Assembly: GCA_964595485.1 (NCBI GenBank)
Contig: CAZQQN010000001.1
Location: 105,354-169,353, forward strand
Direction: 5' to 3'
Length of the DNA: 64,000 bases
DNA from: CAZQQN01 sp964595485
Lineage (GTDB): Bacteria > Bacteroidota > Bacteroidia > CAILMK01 > CAYYUA01
Position 1 is the stretch's first letter. Each line of letters starts with the position of its first letter. The notes under the pieces are model-generated. The model saw nothing but the letters and a program-made list of their open reading frames with translations. It searched no databases and was not told the origin of the DNA. Shown here one piece after another: positions 38,101-45,910 of the stretch. A program made the translations under genes and the position numbers.

Positions 38101-39038
38101 TTATCGGGCCCATTGGGACGGAAATAGTTCGGCTTGGGATTATTCGGGCAGTCGATCACGATTATTTGAATATCCCTGCGCGTTGTACTTAAAAGTGTCC
38201 CGTTTCGATATTCCCGAACTTCGACCGCTATGGCAAACCGACCTATCTGAGGTGATTTCAATGTAGCTAAACCGGTTAGCTCTTCAATGTTAGCAACCCC
38301 ATTAGACCCAAATGGTTGCTGGAAGCTATAACCATTTGAATAACGAACTTTTGGAATGGGTAGCGATAAGGTAGGGGTGGCACCGGGTTTCGGGTTACTT
38401 GCCGAACCTCCGTTATAAGGCACTTTAAAACTATAGGCCAGGGAATCCCCATCCGGATCATCTGCTTCATAGGATATATTAGCCTTATCATTGGCACAAA
38501 TGTATGGAGCGGGTACGTCAGTAAATTTAGGTGAGCTATTCTGCTTATTGGTAGGGGGGATAAAGGCATAGTAAGTTTGCCCCATGTTCATGATTAGATT
38601 CAGTAAACTGTTATTACGGCAACACCTTTTGTGGACCAAATGGTAACCATTTTGTGAAGGTGGAACTTCAAAGGTGGTTTGGTAAACTTTTTTATAAATC
38701 TGAACATTCGGCTGAAACGAACAATCGCTACCCCCGTTTGCTGGCTCTACTTTTTGACCAGTTCGGTTATTTATACGAATGGAAACGGATTTCAGAAGGT
38801 TGAGAGGCGGGTTATCTTCATAAACCCCTATTTCAATCTGTCTGTCGAAGGGAGGTGCGTTAGGGTTTGCTGCATCCCTGAATATTTTAAGTTTTACCCG
38901 GTACCGGTGGTTATTGTCAATAGTTTGGCCCAGGTACTCGTAACTGATACTACCCCCGACCAGATGCTTACCTGAAGTTTCAAGAGCAAAACCTACAAGA
39001 ATGAACGTTATTAATATGCAAATTTTGAAAATGCGCAT
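35175..39038 (-). CDS. Large secreted protein with gliding-type T9SS C-terminal domain
   Basis: A 1287-residue exported protein. A signal peptide (to about residue 23) leads into KHLVGGSISYEYLG, the start typical of a widespread Bacteroidota surface-protein family. Residues 25-410 form the conserved N-terminal region with paired Cys (HKRCCRN). From about 420 to 1010 there are repeated Ig/PKD-like units with GCxxD signatures. A fibronectin III-like stretch (about 1020-1190) precedes the C-terminal domain, which runs from about 1199 (VPNAFSPWDKNGVNDEF) to the end (YNGTIHLLR). It is presumably carried across the outer membrane by T9SS. Its role, whether adhesin, gliding or matrix, is not shown by sequence. 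Confidence 0.92.
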   Translation of the reverse strand: MRIFKICILITFILVGFALETSGKHLVGGSISYEYLGQTIDNNHRYRVKLKIFRDAANPNAPPFDRQIEIGVYEDNPPLNLLKSVSIRINNRTGQKVEPANGGSDCSFQPNVQIYKKVYQTTFEVPPSQNGYHLVHKRCCRNNSLLNLIMNMGQTYYAFIPPTNKQNSSPKFTDVPAPYICANDKANISYEADDPDGDSLAYSFKVPYNGGSASNPKPGATPTLSLPIPKVRYSNGYSFQQPFGSNGVANIEELTGLATLKSPQIGRFAIAVEVREYRNGTLLSTTRRDIQIIVIDCPNNPKPNYFRPNGPDKTNFTILEGDTLDLDIKYEDSDSMYLGYEGDVFDEISPPRASMDSTKGIDTITTNFNWRTACGQSRNTPYIFSIITRDKGCPPKKNITKIAVNVKDYKGSGILGADSGCILNDQALYTANLSKYAKDSVFWEVEGGQILSGQHTDSIRIDWKKAGNHEIKAYTVSKNGCKPDSSSKNVKIASPPYGEAGPDYTMCTGDTIQIGNPSPDSNLNFAWVDTQSLNDTSLAKPRFTATNSAPFPKNADLEVFISRSACTIQDTVSVTVNPKPEINNIFGDSLPCFEGSYSYNVLSPTATKYQWTSKGAKPEDTVTSSNQTKFKWTDKDTGTITVTTKNQYNCESDSFSKGVDVQNPVVDTIMGTRVVCPNSSRIRYWVDSQAGSKYHWWVSNGTIVSGQTNGLIRVNWSDSGSGYVKVVEENQEGCFSDTFKLPIKISYNLETSPISGDTSVCEFSDHPYSVRYTNGSSYDWWLKNGQFNKNAPGNNISVKWGNSDINGLIKVLETSYDSVNNKVCKGDTIYQPVTINPLPDPSAIEGPDTLCQEQKGSFKVRGFKNSMFNWSYNEDSIEVVYHRNDSIKLQFRVPGQYTIEVTELTKDSCKSQKRSKTVFIKDKPENKPIKGLDTICSPEQQGITYQYNGDSSSSFKWKIQGGEITDGQGQSTIRANWLIAGKQTLKVHEIAENGCSGDTINKPIFVDLLNLQMKRVSTIKDDPGKMVIDWEILNDQFFQKEVKLLKRDTQQSTWTNFATNDNTSTRNKDDQVKTSKTPYNYKVETENICDINVDSRIHKSILLNSDKPDEESLILEWTPYKGWGTANIERYEIYIRTSDTAEEEYQYKLAKTVPGNKTKTGIPRTDRGAEQCYRIKAIKNGNPEIYSWSNETCQQFPPFLYVPNAFSPWDKNGVNDEFKVKASNLLSFEMQIFTRWGEKVFETTNPDEGWDGTFKDKKAPAGTYLVTIEYEGYQLTKVYNGTIHLLR

Positions 39039-39212
39039 AACAGGAATTTACAGGAAATTAACGCAATCTTATCATTGGCTAATCATCATAAAATCGTTGC
39101 ATGAAATTACAAAAGTTTTCTCAACTTGAATTATCTATGCCACTACTTACTATACAATAGTAATCCCAAAACGTAAACAGGTTGGATTGAGTTGTTTTGA
39201 TCAAGCTTACTG

Positions 39213-39250
39213 CAAAAAAAAGCCGCTCCAAAAAAATGAAGCGGCTTTTT
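39213..39250 (-). terminator. Intrinsic terminator of metK
   Basis: On the minus strand AAAAAGCCGCT-TCATTTTTTTGG-AGCGGCTTTTTTTT. The hairpin could also work in the other direction, though no plus-strand gene precedes it. Confidence 0.85.
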
Positions 39251-39274
39251 AAAACCTTAAGTTAATTATCGGGC

Positions 39275-40513
39275 TTAGAGGCCAAAAGATTGCTTAACTT
39301 TATCAACGTAATCGAGCTTTTCCCATGTGAAGGCTTCGACTTCTTTGGTTTCACCATCAAAGTCTACCTTCTTCAGGTAAGGTTCACGACCCATATGGCC
39401 GTAAGCAGCTGTATCTTCGAAAATCGGGTTATGAAGACCGAGTCTGTTGATGAGTGCATTGGGCCTCATGTCAAAAATTTCGCCAACTTTTTTGGAGATT
39501 TCTCCGTCACTCATGTTTACATTGGCGGTCCCGTAAGTGTTAACATACAGTCCAACTGGTTGAGCAACGCCAATGGCATAAGCCACCTGTACAAGGATTT
39601 CTTCTGCCACACCTGCTGCGCAGAGGTTTTTAGCAATATGGCGGGTAGCGTAAGCAGCGGATCGGTCAACCTTCGATGGGTCTTTACCAGAAAAGGCACC
39701 GCCACCGTGAGCACCTTTACCACCATAGGTGTCAACGATAATTTTGCGACCAGTTAAGCCTGTATCTCCGTGTGGCCCAGCAACAACAAATTTGCCGGTT
39801 GGGTTAATGAAATATTTAATATCGTCCGTAAAAAGCTTTTGCACTTTTTCGGAGTAGGATTCTTTCACTCTCGGGATAAGGATGTTTTTCACATCGCTTT
39901 CAATACGTTTTTGCATGTTTTCATCCGTGTCGAATTCATCATGCTGGGTAGATACGACAATTGCATCAATACGGCTCGGCTTATTGTTATCATCATATTC
40001 AATAGTAACCTGTGATTTAGAATCAGGACCTAAATATGGCATTTCTCTGCCTTCTCTCCGAATGTTAGCTAAAACACGGAGAATCCTGTGAGAGAGGTCT
40101 AAAGCCAATGGCATGTAATTATCCGTCTCGGTTGTAGCATAACCGAACATCATGCCTTGGTCACCAGCACCTTGGTCTTCGTCTCTTTCCCGCTCAACAC
40201 CTCGGTTTATATCAGGTGATTGCTCATGCATAGCGGAAAGAATACCACATGATTCAGCGTCAAATTTGTACTCAGCTTTGTTGTAACCAATCCTGTCAAT
40301 AACATTCCTGGCTACTTCCTGCACATCAATGTAGTTGCTGGTTTTGATCTCACCAGCAATGACAACTAAGCCGGTAGTTACCAAGGTTTCACAGGCAAAC
40401 TTTGAGTGTACGTCTTTCTTTAAAAATTCATCAAGGATAGCATCTGAAATCTGATCCGATACTTTGTCAGGGTGTCCTTCGGAAACGGATTCTGACGTAA
40501 ATAGATACGGCAT
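39275..40513 (-). CDS. metK: S-adenosylmethionine synthetase
   Basis: Makes S-adenosylmethionine from ATP and methionine. The 412 residues include the family start FTSESVSEGHPDKVSDQISD, the GAGDQGMMFGYA motif and the P-loop-like GGGAFSGKDPSKVDRSAAY region. It is the methyl-donor source for the glycine/sarcosine methyltransferase about 2.3 kb upstream on the same strand, though the E1 gene lies between them. A TAACTTTG box lies 52 bases before the start. The spacer to the E1 gene is only 96 bases and shows no riboswitch-like structure. A terminator follows. Confidence 0.97.
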   Translation of the reverse strand: MPYLFTSESVSEGHPDKVSDQISDAILDEFLKKDVHSKFACETLVTTGLVVIAGEIKTSNYIDVQEVARNVIDRIGYNKAEYKFDAESCGILSAMHEQSPDINRGVERERDEDQGAGDQGMMFGYATTETDNYMPLALDLSHRILRVLANIRREGREMPYLGPDSKSQVTIEYDDNNKPSRIDAIVVSTQHDEFDTDENMQKRIESDVKNILIPRVKESYSEKVQKLFTDDIKYFINPTGKFVVAGPHGDTGLTGRKIIVDTYGGKGAHGGGAFSGKDPSKVDRSAAYATRHIAKNLCAAGVAEEILVQVAYAIGVAQPVGLYVNTYGTANVNMSDGEISKKVGEIFDMRPNALINRLGLHNPIFEDTAAYGHMGREPYLKKVDFDGETKEVEAFTWEKLDYVDKVKQSFGL

Positions 40514-40565
40514 TTCTGAAAAATTTTTGGGTTTAAAAAAATATTTAGCTCTTTAAATAAAGGTG

Positions 40566-40573
40566 CAAAGTTA
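40566..40573 (-). promoter_or_regulatory. Candidate -7 box of metK
   Basis: Minus-strand TAACTTTG matches TAnnTTTG, 52 bases before the metK start. No TTG at -33 was found. Confidence 0.3.
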
Positions 40574-40609
40574 ATAAAAAACCGATTTTCTAACCACATA
40601 AATTGCTGC

Positions 40610-42667
40610 TTAATAATTAAGCACTTCTTTAATTTTGGTGGATACTTCTTCAGCTGAAGGTAGCATGGCTGCTTCTAAATTTACATGTAGAGGCACCCCT
40701 GGCACATTTTCCGAACCCATTGTAAAAACCGGGCTGTCTAACCATTCAAAACAAGCCTCGTTAATCCTCCCTGCGAGATTTCTTGCAAATGAGTTTTTAA
40801 TCTGTTCCTCTGTTAATACAAGGCATTTATTATGACGTTTAACAGTATCGAATATCGTCTCTTCATCAAGGGGATTCAGGGTCCTCAGGTCTAAAACTGT
40901 TACCTGTCCCGGGTGGTCTTCAGCGGCATTCATAGCCCAGTAGACACCCATCCCATAGGTGATGACGCACATTGATTCGCCCCTGTTTACTTTTCCTTCT
41001 TCAGCATCTAAAGGTATGCTTGCCTGCCCAAACGGTAAAACGTAGTCTTTTCCCGGCTCAACAGTCTGGGCAGCTTTAGTACCAGGCACCTTTGACCAGT
41101 ACAGCCCCTTATGTTCAAGCATTACCACAGGGTTTGGATCATAGTAGGCTGATTTCATCAACCCTTTCATATCAGCCGCATTAGAGGGGTAAGCTACTTT
41201 AATTCCTTTAATTCCTAAAATAGAAGTTTCATAAGATCCTGAATGATAAGGACCACCTCCTCCATAGGCCCCGAGGGGAACGCGAATTATGCAACTAACC
41301 GGGAATTTTTCCAGCGATAAGTAACAGGATTTTGCTACTTCTGTAGCCAATTGATTAATACCCGGCCATATGTAATCACAAAATTGGACCTCTACCATTG
41401 CTTTTACGCCGGCTGCTGACATTCCCACTGTTGAGCCTATTATGTAAGCCTCCTGGATTGGCGTATTAAATACCCGGTCATCCCCGAATTTTTCAGCAAG
41501 TGTAGCAGCTTCCCTGAAAACGCCTCCTAATCTCCTTCCCACATCCTGTCCATATAAAATTGTCTTTTCATCATCTTCCATTATTTCCTGGATAGCATGC
41601 AGTGCTGCATCGACCATTACTACTTTTTTCCCCTTATCAGGTTTTCTCTCACCTTTTTCCTCTGTTATAGGAGTCCGGGTGAAGATATGATCATTCAAGG
41701 TAGAAGGATCGGGATCTTCAGAAGCTACGGTTTTATCAAAACTTTCCTGGGCATATTGAGCTGCTTCCTGATCAATTTTTTCCAGCTCTTGCTCTTCAAT
41801 ACCTTTTTCTTTAAGCTGTTTTTCTAAAACCGGAATTGGATCTTCCTGGGAATGTTTTTCCCAATCTTCATCATCCCTGTAATATTCTTTTCTGACGCCA
41901 GAGGTATGATGCCCCAAAAGCGGACACTTAGCATGCAGTAATATGGGCTTCCGATTTTTACGAACGTAGCTCATACACTTACGGACAGAGTCATAGGAGG
42001 CTGAAAAATCCGATCCATCGGTTTGGGACCGCTTCATACCTTTAAAACCGGCAGCAAACTCATAAGGGGTCATGGCTGCCATTTCTTCGTCACTGACAGA
42101 TATTCCCCAGCTGTTATCCTGGATCAGGTATAAGATAGGCAGATCGTGGAGCACTGCTTCCTGAAATGCTTCTGAAACTTCTCCTTCGGTTATAGATCCA
42201 TCGCCTAAAGAGCAAACAACCACAGGTTTCTCTTCTGATTCCAGTAACCCTCTGTTTTCAAGGTACTGAATGCCTTGTGCTATACCAGTTGTCGGTATGG
42301 CCTGCATACCTGTCGCACTTGTTTGATTCGGTATAGTTGGGAAACCTTCCCGCTTAAGGTTGGGATGGGAATAATAGCTCCTCCCCCCGGTAAAAGGATC
42401 ATCCTTTTTACCCAATAATTGAAGCATCACTTCGTGAGGGGTAAGGCCTAAACCCATTAAAATAGAATCATCACGGTAGTAGGGGCTAACATAATCCTGT
42501 GGCTCAAGATGGAAAGCTGTTGCCAGCTGAATAGCCTCATGACCTCTTGATGTGGAATGGACGTACCGCGTTATTGATTTATTCTCATCATAAATCCGGG
42601 CCATAGCCCTTTCAGTACACATGAGACGGTAAGCTTTGAGTAAAGTCTCCTTATCCGGCATTTCCAA
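40610..42667 (-). CDS. Fused alpha-beta E1 of branched-chain 2-oxoacid dehydrogenase
   Basis: Thiamine-diphosphate enzyme that decarboxylates branched-chain 2-oxoacids and passes the acyl group to lipoyl-E2. The 685 residues join E1-alpha (about 1-330, with the ThDP motif GDGSITEGEVSEAFQEA ending in N of QDN) and E1-beta (about 345-685, from KKVVMVDAALHAIQEIMEDD). Fusion of the two subunits is usual in Bacteroidota. The start may be the Met at residue 1 or 3. E2 and E3 are not in the window. With methylmalonyl-CoA epimerase and biotin carboxylase it points to branched-chain amino-acid breakdown to succinyl-CoA. Pyruvate dehydrogenase activity is less likely but not excluded. Confidence 0.93.
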   Translation of the reverse strand: MEMPDKETLLKAYRLMCTERAMARIYDENKSITRYVHSTSRGHEAIQLATAFHLEPQDYVSPYYRDDSILMGLGLTPHEVMLQLLGKKDDPFTGGRSYYSHPNLKREGFPTIPNQTSATGMQAIPTTGIAQGIQYLENRGLLESEEKPVVVCSLGDGSITEGEVSEAFQEAVLHDLPILYLIQDNSWGISVSDEEMAAMTPYEFAAGFKGMKRSQTDGSDFSASYDSVRKCMSYVRKNRKPILLHAKCPLLGHHTSGVRKEYYRDDEDWEKHSQEDPIPVLEKQLKEKGIEEQELEKIDQEAAQYAQESFDKTVASEDPDPSTLNDHIFTRTPITEEKGERKPDKGKKVVMVDAALHAIQEIMEDDEKTILYGQDVGRRLGGVFREAATLAEKFGDDRVFNTPIQEAYIIGSTVGMSAAGVKAMVEVQFCDYIWPGINQLATEVAKSCYLSLEKFPVSCIIRVPLGAYGGGGPYHSGSYETSILGIKGIKVAYPSNAADMKGLMKSAYYDPNPVVMLEHKGLYWSKVPGTKAAQTVEPGKDYVLPFGQASIPLDAEEGKVNRGESMCVITYGMGVYWAMNAAEDHPGQVTVLDLRTLNPLDEETIFDTVKRHNKCLVLTEEQIKNSFARNLAGRINEACFEWLDSPVFTMGSENVPGVPLHVNLEAAMLPSAEEVSTKIKEVLNY

Positions 42668-42753
42668 GGTTATTTTGTTAAGGCGAAAATAGTAAATACT
42701 TTAAGGCTAGCGGGAATGAAGCTTGCTTAATTCTTATGATATTCTACCAAGTA

Positions 42754-42787
42754 AAAAAAGCCAATGACATCGGGTCATTGGCTTTTT
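42754..42787 (-). terminator. Intrinsic terminator of the methyltransferase gene
   Basis: The arms AAAAAGCCAATGAC/GTCATTGGCTTTTT have 14 paired bases and the loop ATCGG, with a T-run on the minus strand. Confidence 0.9.
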
Positions 42788-42811
42788 GAAAAGTTTCGAT
42801 TATAGAGGAAA

Positions 42812-43624
42812 TCAGTTATCCTCTGCAATATATTTTTTCTCAGCAATATGAATCATGTAATCGGGGTCATCCTGCTGATAAGTCTCTTGAAAGTCTCCAT
42901 ATGTTTGGATTTTCTGGAAACCAACTTCTTTCATGATACGGGTTACGTATTCTTTCCTCAGGGGATAAAAGTTCAGGTGGTGAATAGAATTATCCGGGAA
43001 TTCATAACGGAAACGAATTAGCCCTTCATCAATGTGCTCGGGCTCAGCTTTCACGTTCTCCCCGGCATAATAGTAAGTATGCTTGTATGAAAAACCATGA
43101 TCCAAAATGGTATCGTAATTACGGTGATCAAGGATCAGGATGCCATCATGGCGTAGTGCTGAATAAAATTCAGCTAAAGCTTTACGTCTGTCATTTTCTG
43201 AGAATAGGTGGGTGAAGGAATTACCCAGGCATATAATGGCATCGTACTTACTGTGAACGTCCATATTTAACCAGCGCCAATCAGCCTGGATTGTTCGTAG
43301 GATTAAGTCCCTTTCCCTTCCATTGTTGAATGCTTTTGCCAGCATATTGGGATTCCCGTCAACACTGTCTACTTCAAATCCACTTTCCATTAGTTTGATG
43401 GAATGGTAACCTGTACCGGCAGCAACATCAAGGATCTTTTGCTTACCGCGCTTTTTTAGTTCTTCTATGAAAAAGTCTCCTTCACCTTTGCCTCTTGCTT
43501 CCCAATCAATAAGATCATCCCACTTGTCTACAAAATCACTTACATATTCGTCTTTGTAATGGCTGGATTCTCTTACAAAACCTTTCTCGTCTACATTCTG
43601 ATTCTTAACATCTTCTGAGCTCAT
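42812..43624 (-). CDS. Glycine/sarcosine N-methyltransferase (glycine betaine route)
   Basis: A 270-residue SAM-dependent methyltransferase of the GNMT/GSMT family, which methylates glycine to sarcosine and dimethylglycine, the first steps of betaine synthesis in halophiles. The SAM motif is ILDVAAGTGYHSIKLMESGF at about 64-83. ICLGNSFTHL (Asn135) and DHRNYD (Arg168) match the substrate-binding segments of animal GNMT. QADWRWLN and HTYYYAGENVKA are also family features. The enzyme for the last methylation (SDMT) is not in the window. metK lies on the same strand 2.3 kb downstream. A role in osmoprotection is inferred; disposal of excess SAM is the alternative. It ends at its own strong terminator. 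Confidence 0.85.
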   Translation of the reverse strand: MSSEDVKNQNVDEKGFVRESSHYKDEYVSDFVDKWDDLIDWEARGKGEGDFFIEELKKRGKQKILDVAAGTGYHSIKLMESGFEVDSVDGNPNMLAKAFNNGRERDLILRTIQADWRWLNMDVHSKYDAIICLGNSFTHLFSENDRRKALAEFYSALRHDGILILDHRNYDTILDHGFSYKHTYYYAGENVKAEPEHIDEGLIRFRYEFPDNSIHHLNFYPLRKEYVTRIMKEVGFQKIQTYGDFQETYQQDDPDYMIHIAEKKYIAEDN

Positions 43625-43709
43625 AAAATTAACATTTAAGTTTTTAGAAATAATAGATTTTTTGAAATAAGTACTTTTTATCTGAAAGTGATACTAATTC
43701 GTAAAACTG

Positions 43710-43740
43710 CAAAGGTCCAAAATAATTCAATGAAATACAA
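43710..43740 (-). promoter_or_regulatory. Candidate promoter of the glycine/sarcosine methyltransferase gene
   Basis: Minus-strand TTG (43740-43738), 20-base spacer and GACCTTTG (43717-43710), with one mismatch to TAnnTTTG, 86 bases before the start. Confidence 0.3.
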
Positions 43741-43895
43741 ATTTTTAACTGTACTTACCTATAAATCAGCCGATTAACTTATGAATAATAAGCTATTAGT
43801 AAGGCTTTCTTTTTAAGTCTAAGCAAGGATTGCTAATTGGTCAACTGGATAAAAACAACACTGACAAAAGATAAACAAGGATAGTAAAATTATTA

Positions 43896-44996
43896 TCACT
43901 CTTCTTCCTGGTTTTCCTCTCCACTTACCTCAGTTTCTTCTGTATTTTCTGACTGTTTATTATTACGCGCTTGTAAATGCTGAAAGGCTTTTTCCTTTAT
44001 CTGGTTCTTAATTTCTTCAGCCAATTCAGGGTTATCCTTGAATAATTGCTTAACTGCATCTCTTCCTTGCCCTAAGCGAGTGGAACCATAACTGAACCAT
44101 GATCCGCTTTTCTTGATAATTTCATAATCAACGCCAATGTCAAGGATTTCACCCTCATGAGAGATACCTTCTCCATAAAGGATATCAAATTCTGCAGTTC
44201 TGAAAGGAGGAGCGACTTTATTTTTAGCAACTTTAACCCTTGCCCGGTTACCAACGATTTCCTTGCCATTTTTTAGTGATTGAATTTTTCGTATATCCAG
44301 TCTTACGGAAGAATAAAATTTAAGGGCATTGCCACCGGTTGTGGTTTCCGGGCTACCAAACATTACACCGATTTTTTCGCGCAATTGGTTAATGAAAATA
44401 CAGACGCATTTTGTTTTACTGATCGATCCGGTAAGCTTACGAAGGGCTTGCGACATAAGACGTGCCTGTAAGCCAAGCTTTGAGTCCCCCATTTCTCCTT
44501 CTAGTTCTGCTTTGGGTGTTAGCGCTGCCACAGAGTCAATGACTATTACATCCAAAGCCCCGGAACGGATTAAATGATCGGTAATTTCAAGGGATTGCTC
44601 ACCATCATCTGGTTGTGATATAAGCATGTTTTCAACATCAATCCCAAGGTTCTCGGCATAAACTTTATCGAATGCATGCTCAGCATCTATAAAAGCAGCA
44701 ATACCACCCTGCTCTTGCGCTTCTGCTATTGTTTGCATGGCCAAGGTTGTCTTACCTGAGGATTCCGGGCCATAGATTTCTACAACCCGCCCCCTTGGTA
44801 AACCCGCACAACCCAGCGCAATGTCTAAGCCAAGCGAACCGGTAGGTATGGCAGGAGTGTCCTGAACGGTCTCATCACCCATCTTCATAACAACTCCCTG
44901 ACCATAAGTTTTTTGGAGTTTATCCAGGGTAAGGTTAAGCGCTTTTTCTTTTTCTGTCTGTTCTGTCTGCTGTTTATTGGAGGTTTTATCAGCCAT
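43896..44996 (-). CDS. recA: Recombinase A
   Basis: DNA-strand exchange and SOS co-protease. The 366-residue protein has Walker A GPESSGKTTLA at about 75, the DALVI-type Walker B LDVIVIDSVAAL, the L1/L2 regions (GEMGDSKLGLQARLMSQALRK in part; FGSPETTTGGNALKFY) and an acidic C-terminal tail. No lexA or recX is nearby. A perfect TATCTTTG box lies 26 bases before the start, beside an 8-base palindrome CCACGTGG. nth lies 155 bases upstream on the same strand. Confidence 0.97.
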   Translation of the reverse strand: MADKTSNKQQTEQTEKEKALNLTLDKLQKTYGQGVVMKMGDETVQDTPAIPTGSLGLDIALGCAGLPRGRVVEIYGPESSGKTTLAMQTIAEAQEQGGIAAFIDAEHAFDKVYAENLGIDVENMLISQPDDGEQSLEITDHLIRSGALDVIVIDSVAALTPKAELEGEMGDSKLGLQARLMSQALRKLTGSISKTKCVCIFINQLREKIGVMFGSPETTTGGNALKFYSSVRLDIRKIQSLKNGKEIVGNRARVKVAKNKVAPPFRTAEFDILYGEGISHEGEILDIGVDYEIIKKSGSWFSYGSTRLGQGRDAVKQLFKDNPELAEEIKNQIKEKAFQHLQARNNKQSENTEETEVSGEENQEEE

Positions 44997-45022
44997 TTTG
45001 TGTCTCTTTACATTCCTTCCTA

Positions 45023-45047
45023 CAAAGATAATAAATCTTCCACGTGG
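45023..45047 (-). promoter_or_regulatory. recA -7 box with adjacent CCACGTGG palindrome
   Basis: Minus-strand TATCTTTG (45030-45023) is an exact TAnnTTTG box just before recA. The palindrome CCACGTGG (45040-45047) lies about ten bases upstream of it and may be an operator. No TTG at -33 is seen. Confidence 0.4.
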
Positions 45048-45151
45048 GTTAAAGCTTCATACCGATTAATTCTTTTTTGATGCCTTGATTTCCTTTAAGC
45101 GGTTTAAGATGGTTTTTGATAAAGTCGCTTTAAATTAGGGTTGGCTGTTTT

Positions 45152-45796
45152 TTAATATTTCTCTGGGTAGTTGTAATAACGGCAAATTTTTATTAAACCG
45201 CACTCTTGGCATTTGGGCCTTCTGGCCAAACAAGTGTAGCGTCCGTGAAGGATCAGCCAATGATGAAATCTCCCACGATTCTGCTTCGGGATTAAATCCA
45301 GTAACTGTTTTTCTACCTGCAAGACTGTTTTAGAGGGTGTAACGAGCCCTATCCGCTGGGCGACCCGAAAGACGTGCGTGTCTACGGGAAACGTGTTTTT
45401 ATTGAATACAACAGAAGCAACAACATTAGCGGTTTTACGGCCTACTCCGGGTAATTGTTGCAATGATTCGATATCGGCTGGTACTTCTCCACTGAAATCA
45501 TTTACCAGCTTCTGGGCCATTCCGATTAAATGCTTGGTTTTATTGTTGGGGTAGCTAATGCTTTTGATGTAGGGTTGTACCTCTTCAAAATTGGCTTTAG
45601 CCAGATCTTCTGCCTTTGGGAAACGTGCAAAAAAATCAGGGGTGGTCATGTTCACGCGCTTATCGGTACATTGGGCTGAGAGAATGACGGCTACTAACAG
45701 CTGATAAGAATTATCGTATTGAAGTTCCGTACTTGGTTCAGGCATTGTCTGCTCAAAGTAGGCCTTAACTTTTCGGTATAAGCTTTGTTTTCTCAT
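45152..45796 (-). CDS. nth: Endonuclease III
   Basis: Bifunctional DNA glycosylase/AP lyase for oxidised pyrimidines. The 214 residues contain the helix-hairpin-helix LPGVGRKTANVVAS with the catalytic Lys, the catalytic Asp in VDTHVFRVAQRIGL, and the iron-sulfur Cys set C-x6-C-x2-C-x5-C (CLARRPKCQECGLIKIC) near the C-terminus. It lies upstream of recA on the same strand, 155 bases apart. A terminator belonging to the neighbouring T9SS gene does not separate them. Confidence 0.96.
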   Translation of the reverse strand: MRKQSLYRKVKAYFEQTMPEPSTELQYDNSYQLLVAVILSAQCTDKRVNMTTPDFFARFPKAEDLAKANFEEVQPYIKSISYPNNKTKHLIGMAQKLVNDFSGEVPADIESLQQLPGVGRKTANVVASVVFNKNTFPVDTHVFRVAQRIGLVTPSKTVLQVEKQLLDLIPKQNRGRFHHWLILHGRYTCLARRPKCQECGLIKICRYYNYPEKY

Positions 45797-45843
45797 AAAA
45801 GGCGAATTATATAAATAGGCTAATTTAAATTCTTACTGTCATC

Positions 45844-45882
45844 CAAAAAAAAAGCCCTCTTTTGAAAAAAGAGGGCTTTTTA
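45844..45882 (-). terminator. Intrinsic terminator of the T9SS type A cargo gene
   Basis: Near-perfect arms AAAAAGCCCTCTTTT/AAAAGAGGGCTTTTT with the loop GAA. On the minus strand it ends in a long T-run, upstream of nth. Confidence 0.9.
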
Positions 45883-45910
45883 AAGTAAATTAAGATGGAC
45901 TAGAGGTCAG

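Noticed and set aside
40514..40609. SAM riboswitch before metK
   Set aside because: The spacer is 96 AT-rich bases without stems like those of known SAM riboswitches.
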